Notes: generated by a model not told the origin, from the letters alone. A stretch of 64,000 nucleotides of DNA from Pararobbsia silviterrae (GCF_003628125.1 NZ_RBZU01000002.1:556891-620890), one strand, 5' to 3'; positions 1 to 11,400 are shown, counted from the first letter of the stretch. Program-made: numbers and translations.

Positions 1-1
1 T

Positions 2-142
2 GATGCCACACCCCTGCGGCGAGTCGGTTTGCCGAAGGACGTGGCTTCGGTCATTTCGTTTCTTTGCGGCGACCAATCGGATTTCGTCAATGGACAGGTG
101 ATCGCCGTTGACGGTGGATGGTTGAGTTGCCGGTCGCTGTAG
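2..142 (+). CDS. Short-chain dehydrogenase/reductase, C-terminal fragment (cut by window edge)
   Basis: Frame 2 is open from the window edge and gives 46 residues ending at TAG. The pattern is that of the last part of a classical SDR: a GLPKDVAS segment, an FLCGDQSDFVNGQ segment and the terminal AVDGGW motif, which in this family closes the substrate pocket and lies at the subunit interface. The catalytic and cofactor parts lie outside the window, so the substrate cannot be named. The family assignment is firm and nothing more specific is. Confidence 0.85.
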   Translation, partial: DATPLRRVGLPKDVASVISFLCGDQSDFVNGQVIAVDGGWLSCRSL

Positions 143-199
143 CGCGCCTTTCCACAGCGGCGGCTATATTTTTCAAGGGCTGCACGACTCCCTAAGACG

Positions 200-440
200 A
201 CGACGCGTTCCCTTCATCAGCGTGCCGAGGAGGCTCGACGTCGCCGGCTCGATGCGCTCGCACCGCGTGATCGACGTACTGCGTCGATTGATCAGCGTGC
301 GTGGAGTACCGCGAGATATTCGGTCGGACAACGGTCCCGATGCGTGAGTGCGCGACGACTTGACCGGGCTTGCGAGGAGCGCATCGAAACGGTCTTATCG
401 ATCCAGGCAAGCCGTGGCGGAACGGAGCGCGCTGCACCGA
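200..440 (+). pseudogene. IS3-family transposase (OrfB, integrase core) remnant, frameshifted
   Basis: Two adjacent frames carry pieces of the rve integrase core of IS3-type OrfB. Positions 252-347 read through a segment ending RGVPRDIRSDNGPDA, matching the RGVP..IRSDNGPEF signature around the second catalytic Asp. A different frame then gives LIDPGKPWRNGA (about 394-430), matching the (Y/F)IEPGSPWQNG stretch before the catalytic Glu. A stop replaces the residue after DNGP, and the frame changes between the pieces. No terminal inverted repeats or start codon were found. It is a decayed fragment with no expected activity. Confidence 0.75.
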
Positions 441-488
441 TTCAAAGGCGCAGCTCACGTCGGCGGATACGCTTCAGCTTGGGCGTCG

Positions 489-2330
489 CTATGCCTTGGC
501 CTTCGGACGACGAGAGGCCGGGAGATGCGCCGGCAGCGTGTTTGCCGCCTGTAGCCAAAATGCGAGCTCCGGGTTCCCCGGTTTCCCCGCCGCGGGAAAG
601 TACTTGTCTTGCCACGCGTCATTGTCTTGGAGGCCCTGCCATGTGTCCTTTGTGCCGTGCTGCGCCAACAGATAACGCCACCGATAGTGGTCATAGACAT
701 CGAGCACGTGTACCGCGTAGGCCGAGGCGAGACTCACATTACCTTCGATGATGAGCAAGTTTTCGTCATTGGTGAATGAGGCCTTGTTCCCCAGATTGTG
801 GCTCCCGACGATGACGGTGCAGCTTTCCGGGTCAAACGGGTCAATGACGACGATTTTGTCGTGAATGACGGCATGGCCCGCACTGAGCAACTCTTTCTCC
901 CAGGTTCCGAAGGCGTCGTTGACACCGGTCGCGGGAATGACCTGGGCCGGGTCATCCGGCGTCGTGTGATTGTCGTGCAGGTCGATGACGAAGTTTCCGG
1001 CGCGAACGGCGTTTGTGAGCGCGCCACGGATGAATAGCTTCGGATTCGCCACCTGCGCGCTGGCTGCGGCGTCGATGATGCTGGGCTGACCGGGGTCATA
1101 GGCAAGGAACAGCACAGCCGAGTTTGCCTTCTCGATACGCGCGTAGACGTCTGCCATATCGACTGGCGTAACGGACTTGGCCTTGCTCTTTTGGGCCGTG
1201 TTCGGGGAAAACCAGGCGGTTCCTTTGCGCGCGCCGGGTACGTCGACGGAGTGCGGCTGCTGGTTCGCCGTTCGTAGCGCCTTGCTTTGCAGGGCGTGCG
1301 GGTCGCCTTGAGCCTCCACGGTATCTTTCTTCAGAGCCGTCCAATATTCGAGGTACTGGTTGGCGACCGAAGATGAGCGGACGATCATGCTGTTATTCGT
1401 TTGCGCACACAGTCCGGTGGGCGTCCAGTTTGTCGAGCCTGTGAGGACCGCAAGCGGGCCGTTGTTCGCGTCGGTCAGCAACATGAACTTGTTGTGGCCG
1501 ATATGATTGCCGTCCGGAAACATCCGGTCGATGATGTCCACGCCGGATTGATGGAGCGCCTCGCGCGCAGGCGCGTTCTCCGTATCGATGTCGCCCGTCT
1601 TGCTGTCAAAAGTATTCGACAGAATCAGGTGCAACTGTTTGTTGCCAACGAGAGACGCTTCGAGCTGCGGGTCGGATAGCTCATAGAGCGCCCCATAGCA
1701 CCGACCGCCTTTTGCCTTTGCTTCTACCAAGAGTGAGGGGAGGACATTGACCAGGTCACCCGCGAGCGCCTTGCGCAGGGAGTCGTTGGGGTTGGCGATG
1801 CGCTTTAGCAGCGTGCCGGATGCCGGCGTGCCATTACGACCGGACGGGAGTTCTCTGGACAACGCCTGGGTCGCGAGGATGCCGCGATTAAAGTAACAAG
1901 CGAGCGAAGCGGGCGCCTCGGCAGGTCCATGGTTCGCGTTCAAGCCTATCGGCTGCGAGAAGATGGGGTTCACGCCAGGAAGCGGCGTCAGATTAGGGCG
2001 TGCACCCGGTGCGAACGTGCCGCCCATGGGAACGATCTGATACACGAATGTTTGCCCGGGCGTCAGACCCTTCACAAAAAGGTCTTTCCAAAAGAATTTT
2101 TGAATGGGACTCTGAGCCGTTGTTTGACCGCCTTGCGCGCCATCGGGGTCGGAAGTGAATCCGGCCATCGCAGGAAGCGAATCGCCTTGAAGCTCGTGAC
2201 TGGACGTATTGGCTTTGTCGGCTGCAATGCGTCGTATATCGAAGCCCACGCAACCCGGCAGTTTCTCGACGAACGTCCAGGCGATGAGGATGACATCGTT
2301 GTTAGAAAATGCGATGCACTTCGTGGTCAT
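489..2330 (-). CDS. Phospholipase D-like protein with two HKD motifs
   Basis: A 613-residue protein starting at the ATG at 2328-2330, chosen because an AAGGAG Shine-Dalgarno lies 6 bases upstream; an in-frame ATG 27 bases earlier has none. Two phospholipase D active-site motifs are visible. The first is HNKFMLLTD at about residue 279 followed by GSTNW, and the second is HDKIVVID at about residue 490 followed by GSHNLGNK. The family makes and breaks phosphodiester bonds through a phospho-histidine; the two motifs form one active site. The first motif has five rather than four residues between Lys and Asp. No signal peptide is evident. The gene stands alone between an IS remnant and the divergent vre-like locus. 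The substrate (phospholipid or nucleic acid) is unknown. Confidence 0.85.
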   Translation of the reverse strand: MTTKCIAFSNNDVILIAWTFVEKLPGCVGFDIRRIAADKANTSSHELQGDSLPAMAGFTSDPDGAQGGQTTAQSPIQKFFWKDLFVKGLTPGQTFVYQIVPMGGTFAPGARPNLTPLPGVNPIFSQPIGLNANHGPAEAPASLACYFNRGILATQALSRELPSGRNGTPASGTLLKRIANPNDSLRKALAGDLVNVLPSLLVEAKAKGGRCYGALYELSDPQLEASLVGNKQLHLILSNTFDSKTGDIDTENAPAREALHQSGVDIIDRMFPDGNHIGHNKFMLLTDANNGPLAVLTGSTNWTPTGLCAQTNNSMIVRSSSVANQYLEYWTALKKDTVEAQGDPHALQSKALRTANQQPHSVDVPGARKGTAWFSPNTAQKSKAKSVTPVDMADVYARIEKANSAVLFLAYDPGQPSIIDAAASAQVANPKLFIRGALTNAVRAGNFVIDLHDNHTTPDDPAQVIPATGVNDAFGTWEKELLSAGHAVIHDKIVVIDPFDPESCTVIVGSHNLGNKASFTNDENLLIIEGNVSLASAYAVHVLDVYDHYRWRYLLAQHGTKDTWQGLQDNDAWQDKYFPAAGKPGNPELAFWLQAANTLPAHLPASRRPKAKA

Positions 2331-2529
2331 GTTTGTCTCCTTGCACGGGAGATGCACGCCGCATGCGCGGTGCGCATCGATGTGTCGGGTGTGTCGCGAG
2401 ACTGAAACGACGTTGCGCCTGCAGGCAAGCTAAAAAATGATAGGACGACGCGTTGAACTATTTATGGCGGAAACAAGGTCGTTCGCACATCGTAAACCCG
2501 GGCCGATGATGGCGAGAAAGTCGGCACGC

Positions 2530-2565
2530 GTTAAAGGTGAAGTTAAAGGTGAAGTTAAAGGTGAA
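2530..2565 (+). repeat. Perfect 12-bp tandem direct repeat, three copies
   Basis: The unit gttaaaggtgaa occurs three times without a mismatch inside the 482-base gap (2331-2812) between the divergent phospholipase D-like gene and the vreA-like gene. The period is close to one helical turn, so direct-repeat binding of a regulator is conceivable. It does not match the Pho box I know (11-bp period, CTGTCAT core). The rest of the gap shows no convincing gene. A short open frame reading (VKGE) three times through the repeat is probably fortuitous. Confidence 0.8.
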
Positions 2566-2812
2566 CTTGATTCAACATCGCGCCTAGCGTGCGATGTTCG
2601 GTCGTGTGCTTTGCATGACGCATACGCTTGACGCTACCCCTCAATCCGACGGGGTCGGCTTCTCCGTGGTCTCGGCGCGAAGTCGGCCTGCCGCTGGCGA
2701 GCGATGCCGAGATTCGCGTCACCGAAACGACACGAACTCTTCATATAGTGTGCGCGACCGCGTCGAGTCGATTGCGGTCATTTTCTTTGATTCCGCGATT
2801 TGGTGCTGATCC

Positions 2813-3517
2813 ATGACGGCCAAGAAGACCCCGATCAGAGTCGTCGTGCTGATCGTGTGGCTGCTGGCCTGGAACGCCTTGTTGGCGCTCGAGGCGCGGG
2901 CGCAGTCGATGAATCGACGTCAAGATGCACCACAAGATATGACAAGATTCGATATCGACGCGCAACCGCTTGACACGGCACTTGAGCAATACGGCGCAGC
3001 CTCCGGGCGCCCCGTGATCTTCGACTCGGCACTCGTCGCCGGCCGCGTGTCGACGAGCGTGCATGGTGTTTTCGGGCGCGAAGCGGCGCTCCAGTTGCTG
3101 CTCACGGGGACTGGATTGGCCGCGGACGCCATCACGACAGGGCAGGAAGGCGCGTTTGTGCTCAAGACCGCGCCAAATGTATCTGCCTCGAGCGCAGTAT
3201 CCGGCGACGCGTCGGACGCCTCGGTCGACACGCGCGGTTACGATGGTCAGATTCAGTCTGCGATTCGTGATGCGTTGTGCTCGACCGCACTCGCCAAACC
3301 GGGCGACTACAGCACCGCGATCCGATTCGATATCGACGCCACGGGTCATATCGAGGCGCTGCGCTTGCTGCACAGCACGGGGAATCGAGACCGCGATTTG
3401 GCCATTCAAGTGGTACTCGGGCAGGTATCGATCGGAGAACCTCCACCGCCGGCGATGCCGCTGCCGATCTATATGGCCATCGTGCCGCACGGACCCGAAT
3501 GTCCGGCGCAGCCTTGA
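2813..3517 (+). CDS. vreA: VreA-like cell-surface-signalling protein: STN domain plus TonB-C-like domain, no barrel
   Basis: A 234-residue exported protein. Residues 1-30 form a signal peptide with a long hydrophobic core and an ARA/Q cleavage site. Residues 45-120 are a Secretin/TonB N-terminal (STN) domain, with FDIDAQPLDTALEQYGAASG and the following GRPVIF, V.G..G.F and AL..LL.GTGL elements. Residues about 145-234 look like a TonB C-terminal domain (RFDIDATGHIEAL, then EPPPP and a final strand). The beta-barrel that normally follows an STN signalling domain is absent, as described for P. aeruginosa VreA. It is followed 12 bases later by the sigma factor gene and probably transmits a periplasmic signal to the FecR-like protein. 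The symbol rests on architecture and synteny. Confidence 0.8.
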   Translation: MTAKKTPIRVVVLIVWLLAWNALLALEARAQSMNRRQDAPQDMTRFDIDAQPLDTALEQYGAASGRPVIFDSALVAGRVSTSVHGVFGREAALQLLLTGTGLAADAITTGQEGAFVLKTAPNVSASSAVSGDASDASVDTRGYDGQIQSAIRDALCSTALAKPGDYSTAIRFDIDATGHIEALRLLHSTGNRDRDLAIQVVLGQVSIGEPPPPAMPLPIYMAIVPHGPECPAQP

Positions 3518-3529
3518 GGCGGCGCGATC

Positions 3530-4057
3530 ATGTCTGATAATGTGACGCCCGCGCTGCGGGAGTTTCTGGTTCAGCGGTACGACGATCTTAAGAGGCGGCT
3601 CACGCGGCATCTCGGCAACGCGGAACTCGCAAGCGATGCCTTGCAGGATGCTTGGCTGCGCCTCGAGAGTCGCGAGGACTTGGGACCCGTGCGAGACATG
3701 GGCGCGTACTTGATGCGAATCGCGGTCAATATCGCAATCGATCATCAGCGCAGCCGCAGCCGTGTGCTCAGCGCCGAGGAAATCGAGGGTCTACTCGAAC
3801 ATCCGGAGACGTCGCCAGGGCCTGCGCAAGTGGCCGAAGCGAGGTCGGATCTCGACGCGCTCGTCAAGATCATCCAGACCATGCCCGAACGACGGCAGAG
3901 AATCTTGTTGATGGTACGTTGGGAGCGCTTGCCGCAGCAGGAGGTGGCCGATCGGCTCGGCGTATCGTTGCGCACGGTCGAACAGGAGCTCCGCAAGGCT
4001 CACGACTTCTGCGCCACGCGGCTGAGCCGCAGCGCCGAGCCGTTGCGGAAAAAATAA
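3530..4057 (+). CDS. vreI: ECF sigma factor, FecI/VreI type
   Basis: A 175-residue sigma-70-family protein of normal ECF length. Region 2 is seen in LRRHLGN-like and ALQDAWLRLES segments and the YLMRIAVNIAIDHQR stretch (promoter -10 binding and melting). Region 4 follows at about residues 115-165 (QTMPERRQRILLMVRWERL, then QQEVADRLGVSLRTVEQEL, a helix-turn-helix for the -35 element). It directs RNA polymerase to genes controlled by surface signalling; the downstream secretion locus is the obvious target. It lies 12 bases after vreA-like and 112 bases before the anti-sigma gene, in the order known for iron-starvation and Vre systems. Confidence 0.9.
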   Translation: MSDNVTPALREFLVQRYDDLKRRLTRHLGNAELASDALQDAWLRLESREDLGPVRDMGAYLMRIAVNIAIDHQRSRSRVLSAEEIEGLLEHPETSPGPAQVAEARSDLDALVKIIQTMPERRQRILLMVRWERLPQQEVADRLGVSLRTVEQELRKAHDFCATRLSRSAEPLRKK

Positions 4058-4169
4058 TGAAAATGTATGTGGATTGTGTCATCCGGGTTCGTCTATCCAT
4101 CAAGAGTTGTGTCGTGCCGATTCACGCGGCTGTCTGCGGTGCGACGGCGTCTGTGTTTGGGATAAATCG

Positions 4170-5156
4170 ATGACGGCAGGAGTCAATAAGGCTAGCGAGG
4201 ATTCGGCACGGCTCGAGCGCGAGGCGCGAGCCTGGTTGCGTCGCTTGCGTACCACGACCGTGACTCAGGTCGATGCTGAGGCATTCAAGCGGTGGCGCGC
4301 GACAAGCGAGCGCCATGCGCACGCGTTTGTCGAGGCGCAACGCGCGTGGGACGATTTGAGTCCGGTGTTGTCGCGCTTGCATCAGTCCGCGCAACGTGAA
4401 GCGTCGCAACGCCCGAAGTCCGATGTTTCGCTTGCTCGACGCGCTTGGCTAGGCGGAGCGGTGTCGGCGGTTGCCGCCGCGGGCGCGGCGTTCGTATGGC
4501 CGCCCATGGGGCTGTGGCCGTCGGCGCACGAACGCGCCGCTGATTTCCGCACGGTAGCCGGTGAGCAACGTCAGATCGCGATGACCGATGCCGTCAACGT
4601 CGAGATGAATACGATGACGGCGGTGAGCCGGCAGACGGTGAACGGTGTGACGGTCGGCATCGAGCTCGTCAGCGGAGAAGCGGCGATCGACATACACGCG
4701 CAGACGGCCGGCTTTAGCGTGCTTTCGCAGGGCGCGAAGACGATTGCGTCGGCCGGTCGTTTCCAAGTTCGCCATACCGGTGACAAGACCTGCGTGAGCT
4801 GTGTGGCGGGTACGTTGGCGGTGTACCACCCGACGGGGAAGCGGGTGCTCGGTGCCGGGCAGATGCTGGAGTATGCGAGCGACGCAATCGGCACGGCCAA
4901 AGCGGTCGATGTGGCTGCGCTTTCCGCGTGGCGTAGTGGCGTGCTCGTGTTCCGGCGCACGCCGTTGAGCGAGGTGATCGCCGAGATCAATCGCTACCGT
5001 CCGGGCCGCGTCGTGTTAGTGAAACAAGATGTCGGCGCGCGTGAAATGAGCGGACGCTTCGATATTCGCTTGCTCGATGTCGTGCTCGAGCAAATTCAGC
5101 GCACCTACGATCTCGATGCGCGCCGATTACCTGGCGGCGTGTTGCTGCTCGGCTGA
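4170..5156 (+). CDS. vreR: FecR/VreR-like anti-sigma factor
   Basis: A 328-residue protein starting at the ATG at 4170; the upstream frame has no better start and the ribosome site is weak. Residues about 15-70 resemble the DUF4880 sigma-binding domain (AWLRRL, then FKRWRATSERHAHAFVEAQRAW). A single membrane segment lies at about 94-112, followed by a periplasmic FecR domain (TVAGEQRQIAMTDAVNVEMN, about 125-225). A C-terminal STN-like segment (PLSEVIAEINRY, about 270-328) would contact the signalling domain of the receptor. FecR proteins hold or activate their ECF sigma factor according to the receptor signal. The size and domain order are typical. Confidence 0.88.
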   Translation: MTAGVNKASEDSARLEREARAWLRRLRTTTVTQVDAEAFKRWRATSERHAHAFVEAQRAWDDLSPVLSRLHQSAQREASQRPKSDVSLARRAWLGGAVSAVAAAGAAFVWPPMGLWPSAHERAADFRTVAGEQRQIAMTDAVNVEMNTMTAVSRQTVNGVTVGIELVSGEAAIDIHAQTAGFSVLSQGAKTIASAGRFQVRHTGDKTCVSCVAGTLAVYHPTGKRVLGAGQMLEYASDAIGTAKAVDVAALSAWRSGVLVFRRTPLSEVIAEINRYRPGRVVLVKQDVGAREMSGRFDIRLLDVVLEQIQRTYDLDARRLPGGVLLLG

Positions 5157-5452
5157 CACGTGATGCGGGGCGATCCGGCCATGAATGCGTTGGATGCCCA
5201 GTGTGTCAAGTCGAATGCGCCCGCGATGGGTTTCTGGGTCGAGCACTCGCGCGATGCGGGAGGTGCTCCAGGGTCAGATGCCGCTCGCGAAATTGTGTCG
5301 GATACGCATACCGATTCGTCGCGGGGCCTTTGGGCGTGGGCTCTTCGCGGTACATGCCAGTCCGCGATTTCGGAGACCGTCAAAAAGTGTAGTGGATTTG
5401 CATGGCCTCACCCGTCTTACCGAAGAGCAGATTATCTATTCGGGGATTCGGA

Positions 5453-8400
5453 ATGAGCGGTCGCGAACACAAGTCCACTAAGATCCATCGTTCGGCTCGG
5501 CAGGTTCCTCTGCCGCTTCGGCCGCTATGCCGTGCCATTGCCGTCATACTCGCAGCCGGCGCCGCGAGTGCTGCGCACGCCGCGGGTGTGGTCAATCTCG
5601 CGAATGTCGGCGCGCAGATCAGCACGGCGCGCGGTGCGGCGTCGTCGAGCGGGCTCGCCAATCTCGGCGTATCGCCCACGCAAGCGCTGGCGTCGAGTCA
5701 GCCGTCTATTCAGAATCTCGCGCACGCTGCACAGAGCATCGCGCAACAAATCGCCGCACAACAGGCCGCTGCGGCGGCAGGCACCGCATCGACGGTGCCG
5801 AACGGCCTCGCGGTCGGCGGCTTGCAGGTCGCACCGGGCATCACGTTCAACTCCGACGGCACGCCCACCGCGGCAAGCTCGAACTCGAGCAACTCGGTGG
5901 TCTGGATCAACGCGGACGCGCCGACGCAGACGAACAACGCGAACGGCACCGTCACCGTCAACGTGACACAAACGGGGCAGGACGCGATTCTGACGTGGCA
6001 GACGATGAACGTCGGCAAACAGACGACGCTCAACTTCAATCAATCCGCGGGCACGCAGAGCAACGGCACGAACAACTGGATCGTGCTGAACCGGATCATG
6101 GATCCGAACGGGCTGCCCAGTCAGATCCTCGGCGACGTCACCGCGCAAGGCACGGTGCTCGTCATCAATCGCAACGGGATTCTGTTCGGCGCGGGCTCGC
6201 AGATCAACGTGCACTCGCTGGTCGCGTCCTCGCTCGATCTGCTCAATTCGAACGACGACCTCGTGCAGACGAGCACGGACATCGCCACGAGCAACCAGTT
6301 GTTTCTGAACGGCGGGCTTGCCGAACTCGAGGCGGGCACCTCGTCGACCTCGGCGTCGGCGCTGGGCAATCCCACCGAGATCCTGGGCTTGGGCAATGTC
6401 GTCTCGGTCAGCTCGGCGAGTCAGTACACGGCGCCGGGCAATATCACGATCGAGCCGGGGGCGCTGATCAACACGGTGGCCGACGGCAGCGCGAGCAACG
6501 GCGGCTTCGTGCTGATCGCGGCGCCCAACGTGACCAACGAAGGGAGCATCACGGTCGCGGCCACGGGCCAGGTGGTGCTCGCGGCCGGCGTGGGGGTGAG
6601 CCTCATTCCGGAGTCGACCAATCCGCAGTTCCTGTTTCCCGAACTCACGGGCAAGGTCGAGGTGGGCACGGGCGTATCGGCGATCGATATCACGCCGGCC
6701 GGCACGCTGACCAACACCGGCATCGTGCAGGCCGAGCGGGGCGACATCAATCTGCTTGGCAGCAATGTGAATCAGGACGGTGTGGTGAGCGTCCTGACCA
6801 GCATCAATACGCCGGGCAATATCACGATCTCGACGACCGACGAGTACCTGGCCAACACGCCCGCCGACGTCGCGTATCCGGGGCAGAGCCTTGAGATTGA
6901 ATCGACCACGGGCGGGGGCCTGCAAGCGGGCCGCGCCGGGGCGCTGATCTTCGGTCCGCAATCGCTCACGGCGGTGCTGCCCGACGAGGATGGCGAGACC
7001 GCCACGTCGTCCGGCACGACCTTCACCGCGGGCAGTGTCGATCTCACCGCGGGCTCGGTCTGGTTTCAATCGGGCTCGCTCGTCGAGGCTCCGGGCTCGA
7101 CGGTATCGGTCACCGCACTCACGCCGACAAGCGCAAACGTGGTGGCGCCGCCGGGCGATACACTGGTGGCCGGGCGCATCTATGTCGACAGCGGCGCGAT
7201 CATCGACGTGTCGGGCCTCGCGAACGTCGAGTTGCCGATGTCGGCGATCTTGCTCGACGTGGGCACGATCAACGAGAACGAACTCGCGGACTCGCCGCTG
7301 TTGCGCGACAGTTTCTTGAACGGTCTCACGGGCGTGGTGGTCGACAGCACGCTGACGGGTGTTACCGAAGACGGACTCGAATGGGTCGGCAGCCCGATTC
7401 TGAATCTCGAAGGCGCGGTGGCCTTGATGCCGCGCTCGATTGACCAGTTACTCACGAACGGCGGCACGATCACGCTGTCGGGCGCGCAGGTGATGACCGC
7501 CACGGGCTCCTCGCTCGATCTGAACGGCGGGTATATCCACTACCTCGGCGGCATGGTGGATACGACACGGCTGGTGGATGCCGACGGCGCCATCGTGCCG
7601 ATCGGTGAGGCGAGCGCGCAAGACATCTATGTGGGCGTGGCGGGCGAATTCGTCGAGAGTCACCCGCGCTGGGGCGTGACGCTCGATTGGTCGAACCCGC
7701 TGCTCAACGGCGGGGTCTACGAGAGCGACTTCATCGTGGGGGGCAACGCCGGTACGCTGAACATCTACAGCACCGAGGCGGCCGTGCTCGACGGTTCGGT
7801 GAGCTCGCAGGCGTTCGGCGGCGAGAAGCAGGTCCAAGGCGACACACAGCCCACGGGCGGCACGTTCACGATGGGCGCGACAGACGCCGACGGCACCCTC
7901 GGACTGAGTCCGAGCAACACGGGCGAGACGGGGCTGGTGATCCTGCAGAACGCGGCGCCGCAACTGAACGATCTTGCCGGTGACCCCGCAACGGGCTTCA
8001 GCGCGACGACGCCGCTCGATACGGCGGCGCTGGGCGCACTGTCCTCGACGGACCCGAACAATGTGCTGGCCACCACGGTGGTGCCCGTCAACACGCTTAA
8101 TAGCGCGGGATTCTCCAACGTCAGCGTGACGGAGGCCGCAACCGGCGGTACGGGCATCGTGGTGGCGCCCGGCACGCAACTTGTCGTGCAGCCGGGCGGC
8201 TCGATCAAGCTCGACAGCCCGGGCGCGCCCGTGACGGTGCTCGGAAGTCTGTTTGCACAAGGCGGCACGATCGCCATCACGGCGGGCGGCTCGGTGGGGG
8301 CAAACGATCTCGAAGTCGGTTCGGCTGCGGTGATCAGCGTGGCCGGCCAATGGGTGAACAACGATACGCAAGCGGTGCCGGGCAGCACCGCGGGCGACAG

Positions 8401-11400
8401 CGAATACATCAACGGCGGCAGTGTGTCGCTGGAGACGGAAACCGCCGGGCAGATCGATCTCGAGGCGGGGAGCCTGATCAATCTGGCGAGCGGGGGCGAG
8501 GTGCAAAGCAACGGACAGTTGCTGATGAGCAACGGCACGGTGGCGGGGTTGGGCGGCAGCCTCTCGCTCGTGACCAATGCGGGTCTGCCCACGCTTTACG
8601 AGAACGCGCAATCGGGCTCGCGCACGACGGCCACCGCCGCGCCGCCGGCGCCGCTGATCCAGATGGACGGCACGATCGACAGCTACGGCTTCGCGGGCGG
8701 CGGGACGTTGACGTTGCAAGACTGGGGCTTCCAGATCGGCGGTAGCGCCGCTGCGGCGCCGTCGTGGGACCTTGTGCTGCCGACGTCGTTCTTCTCGCAA
8801 CAAGGCTTCGGCAAGTACGTGCTCAACGCGATCTACGACACCACGGTCGCGGCGGGCGCGGACGTCATCGTCACGCAGAAGAACCTGATTCCGATCACGC
8901 CGGCGCTGCTGCAAGCGGCCACGAACGCGGACATCACCGCGGGCGGACTCACGACGGTCGGCACGCTCGACGCCTGGTACCGTCAACCGACCGACCTGGT
9001 ACTGACCGCGGGCAATTATCTGGTCTATCAAACGCAGGAGGCCCCGAGCGGTGCGACGGGCAGTGTGGTCGTGGGCGCGGGCGCGACCATCCGCACGGAC
9101 GCGGGGGCGAGCGTCGGGCTGGGTTCGCCGGTGCAGGTCACGGTGCTCGGCTCGATCATCGCGCCGGGCGGCTCGATCACGCTGAGCGCCGACTCGACGA
9201 GTTCCACCTATGCGCTGCCCGGCGAATACCTCGAGAGCTACACGTCGTCGAGCAAATCGGTGTGGCTCGGCGCCGATGCCGTGCTCGATGTGGCGGGCGT
9301 CGCGCTCACCGACCCGGATGCCGCGCCGGTTCGCGAAGGCATCCAGACCATCGTGCCCGACACGGGCAAGGTCTTGTCGGGCGGCTCGATCACGATCTCG
9401 GACGACAGCGGCTATGTGATCGCGCAAGCCGGCGCGGTGCTCGACGTATCGGGCGCCGTGGCGAGCTTCGACGAACTGCAGGCCAACGGCCATTATGCGG
9501 CGCAGCCGGTCTGGAGCAATGCCGGCTCGATCACGATCGGCGCGACCAACGGCCTGTACTTCGACGCGACGCTCGAGGCGCAGCCGGGGGCTTCGCAAGG
9601 ACAGGGCGGGACGTTGACGCTGCTGCCGGAGCAGAGCTATGTGCAGGCCGTGGAGGTGGCCGGTGGCGGCACCGCGTATTCGGTGCCCGCAAGCGTGATC
9701 CTGCTGCAGCAAAGCGGCGATCTCGTACCGGTGGGTCTTGCGCCGGGCGAGGCGATCAGCAGCGCGCCCACCGGTGTGCTGCAGTTCGCCGTGGACCGTC
9801 TGACGGGCTCGGGTATCGCGAACCTGGTCATCGGCGGCGACGTGGGCAGCTCGACTGAACCGAGCTCGGTCCCGGTGGCGTTGGCGGGCAACGTCAACGT
9901 GACGCTGCCCGGTGCGATCGACATCACGACCGGGCAACTGGTCGCCCTCAATGCGACACAAGTGCAGTCGCTGTTGACGACCGCGGCGCCCGCGCCGAGC
10001 ACGGGGGGCAGCTCTGTCCTGTCGAGCTTGCTCGCGAGCGAACCGAGCACGCAGGTCGGCGCGGCCGACCCGGTGACGGAGGTGGGCACGACGGCGACGC
10101 TCAGCGCGCCGTACGTGGCGATCGTCGGACCGTACGTGAGCACGTCGCAGATGACGCCGGTGGAGGCCGCGGGCGACGCGACACTGAACATCAACGCGTC
10201 GTTCATCGATCTGGTCAATCAAGTCCAGCTCGATAACTTCGGACAAGCCACCTTCACGAGCCGGGGCGACATCCGTCTGAGCTCGACCAATGCCTCACTG
10301 GTCGGCGGCAGCGATGCCTTGATGGATGGCGAGCTGTTCTCGAGCGGCAATCTGACATTTGCCGCTGCCGATCTCTATCCGTCGACGGGCTCCACGTTCG
10401 TGCTCGACGCGGTGGGGCCGAGCGCGACCACCATCACCTTCGAGAGCACCGGGACCTCGGGCGTGCCGCTCTCGGCAGGCGGCACGCTGCTCGTCGATGC
10501 GAGCACGATCACGCAAGACGGGACGGTGCGCGCGCCTGCGGGCAGCCTGATCTTCGGTGTGGGCGATGCGACCAATGCGGCCACGCTGACGCAGTTCAAC
10601 AGCCTTCCGCTGGTCGACACGCAGACCGTGACGTTCGGCGCGGGAAGCTTGAGCTCGGTGTCGCTCGACGGCGCGATCGTGCCGTACGGCACGACCCTGG
10701 ACGGCGTCGAGTGGCAGTTCAATCCGGTGCCCGGCGCCAGCCCCGCGCCGGATGTGACCGCGCCGCCGCAGAAATACATCGGCGTGAACGCGACGAGCGT
10801 CGCGCTGAACTCGGGCGCCACGATCGACCTGTCGGGCGGCGGCGATCTGCAAGCCGAAGAGTGGGTGCCGGGCACGGGCGGCACGCGCAACGTGCTGTCG
10901 CAGTACACCGTGAGTTATGCGAACACGTCCACCGGCACGGCGGTGCCGACCAACGTCGGCGCAACCGACGTCTACGCGATCCTGCCGGGCGCGCAAAACC
11001 CGGTGTCGGCCTACGACCCCGTGTTCGCCCAGACGACGCAACCCTCGACGAGCGCGAGCGGCGCGGCGTCGACGACGACCGTCGGCATCGGCGTGGGCAA
11101 GTCCGCGCTCGACACGGCGGTGGGCGAGTCGGTCTATCTGTCGGGCGTGCCGGGGCTGCCGGCGGGCTACTACACGCTGCTGCCGGCGGACTATGCCACG
11201 CTGCCGGGCGCGTTTCGCGTCACCGTGTCGAGTGCGGCGGGCGCCGTGGTCCCCGGCTCGAGCGAAACGCTGCCCGATGGCACCGTGGTCGTGGCGGGGT
11301 ATTTCGGCAACGCATTGACGGGCAGCCGCAGTGCGACGCCGACGCTGTTCGATGTGCAGTCGGGCGCGGTCTGGCAGCAGTATTCGGCGTACACCTTGAC

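Noticed and set aside
2437..2631. 64-codon open frame with (VKGE) x 3
   Set aside because: The pattern is simply the translation of the 12-bp repeat; there is no ribosome site or domain.
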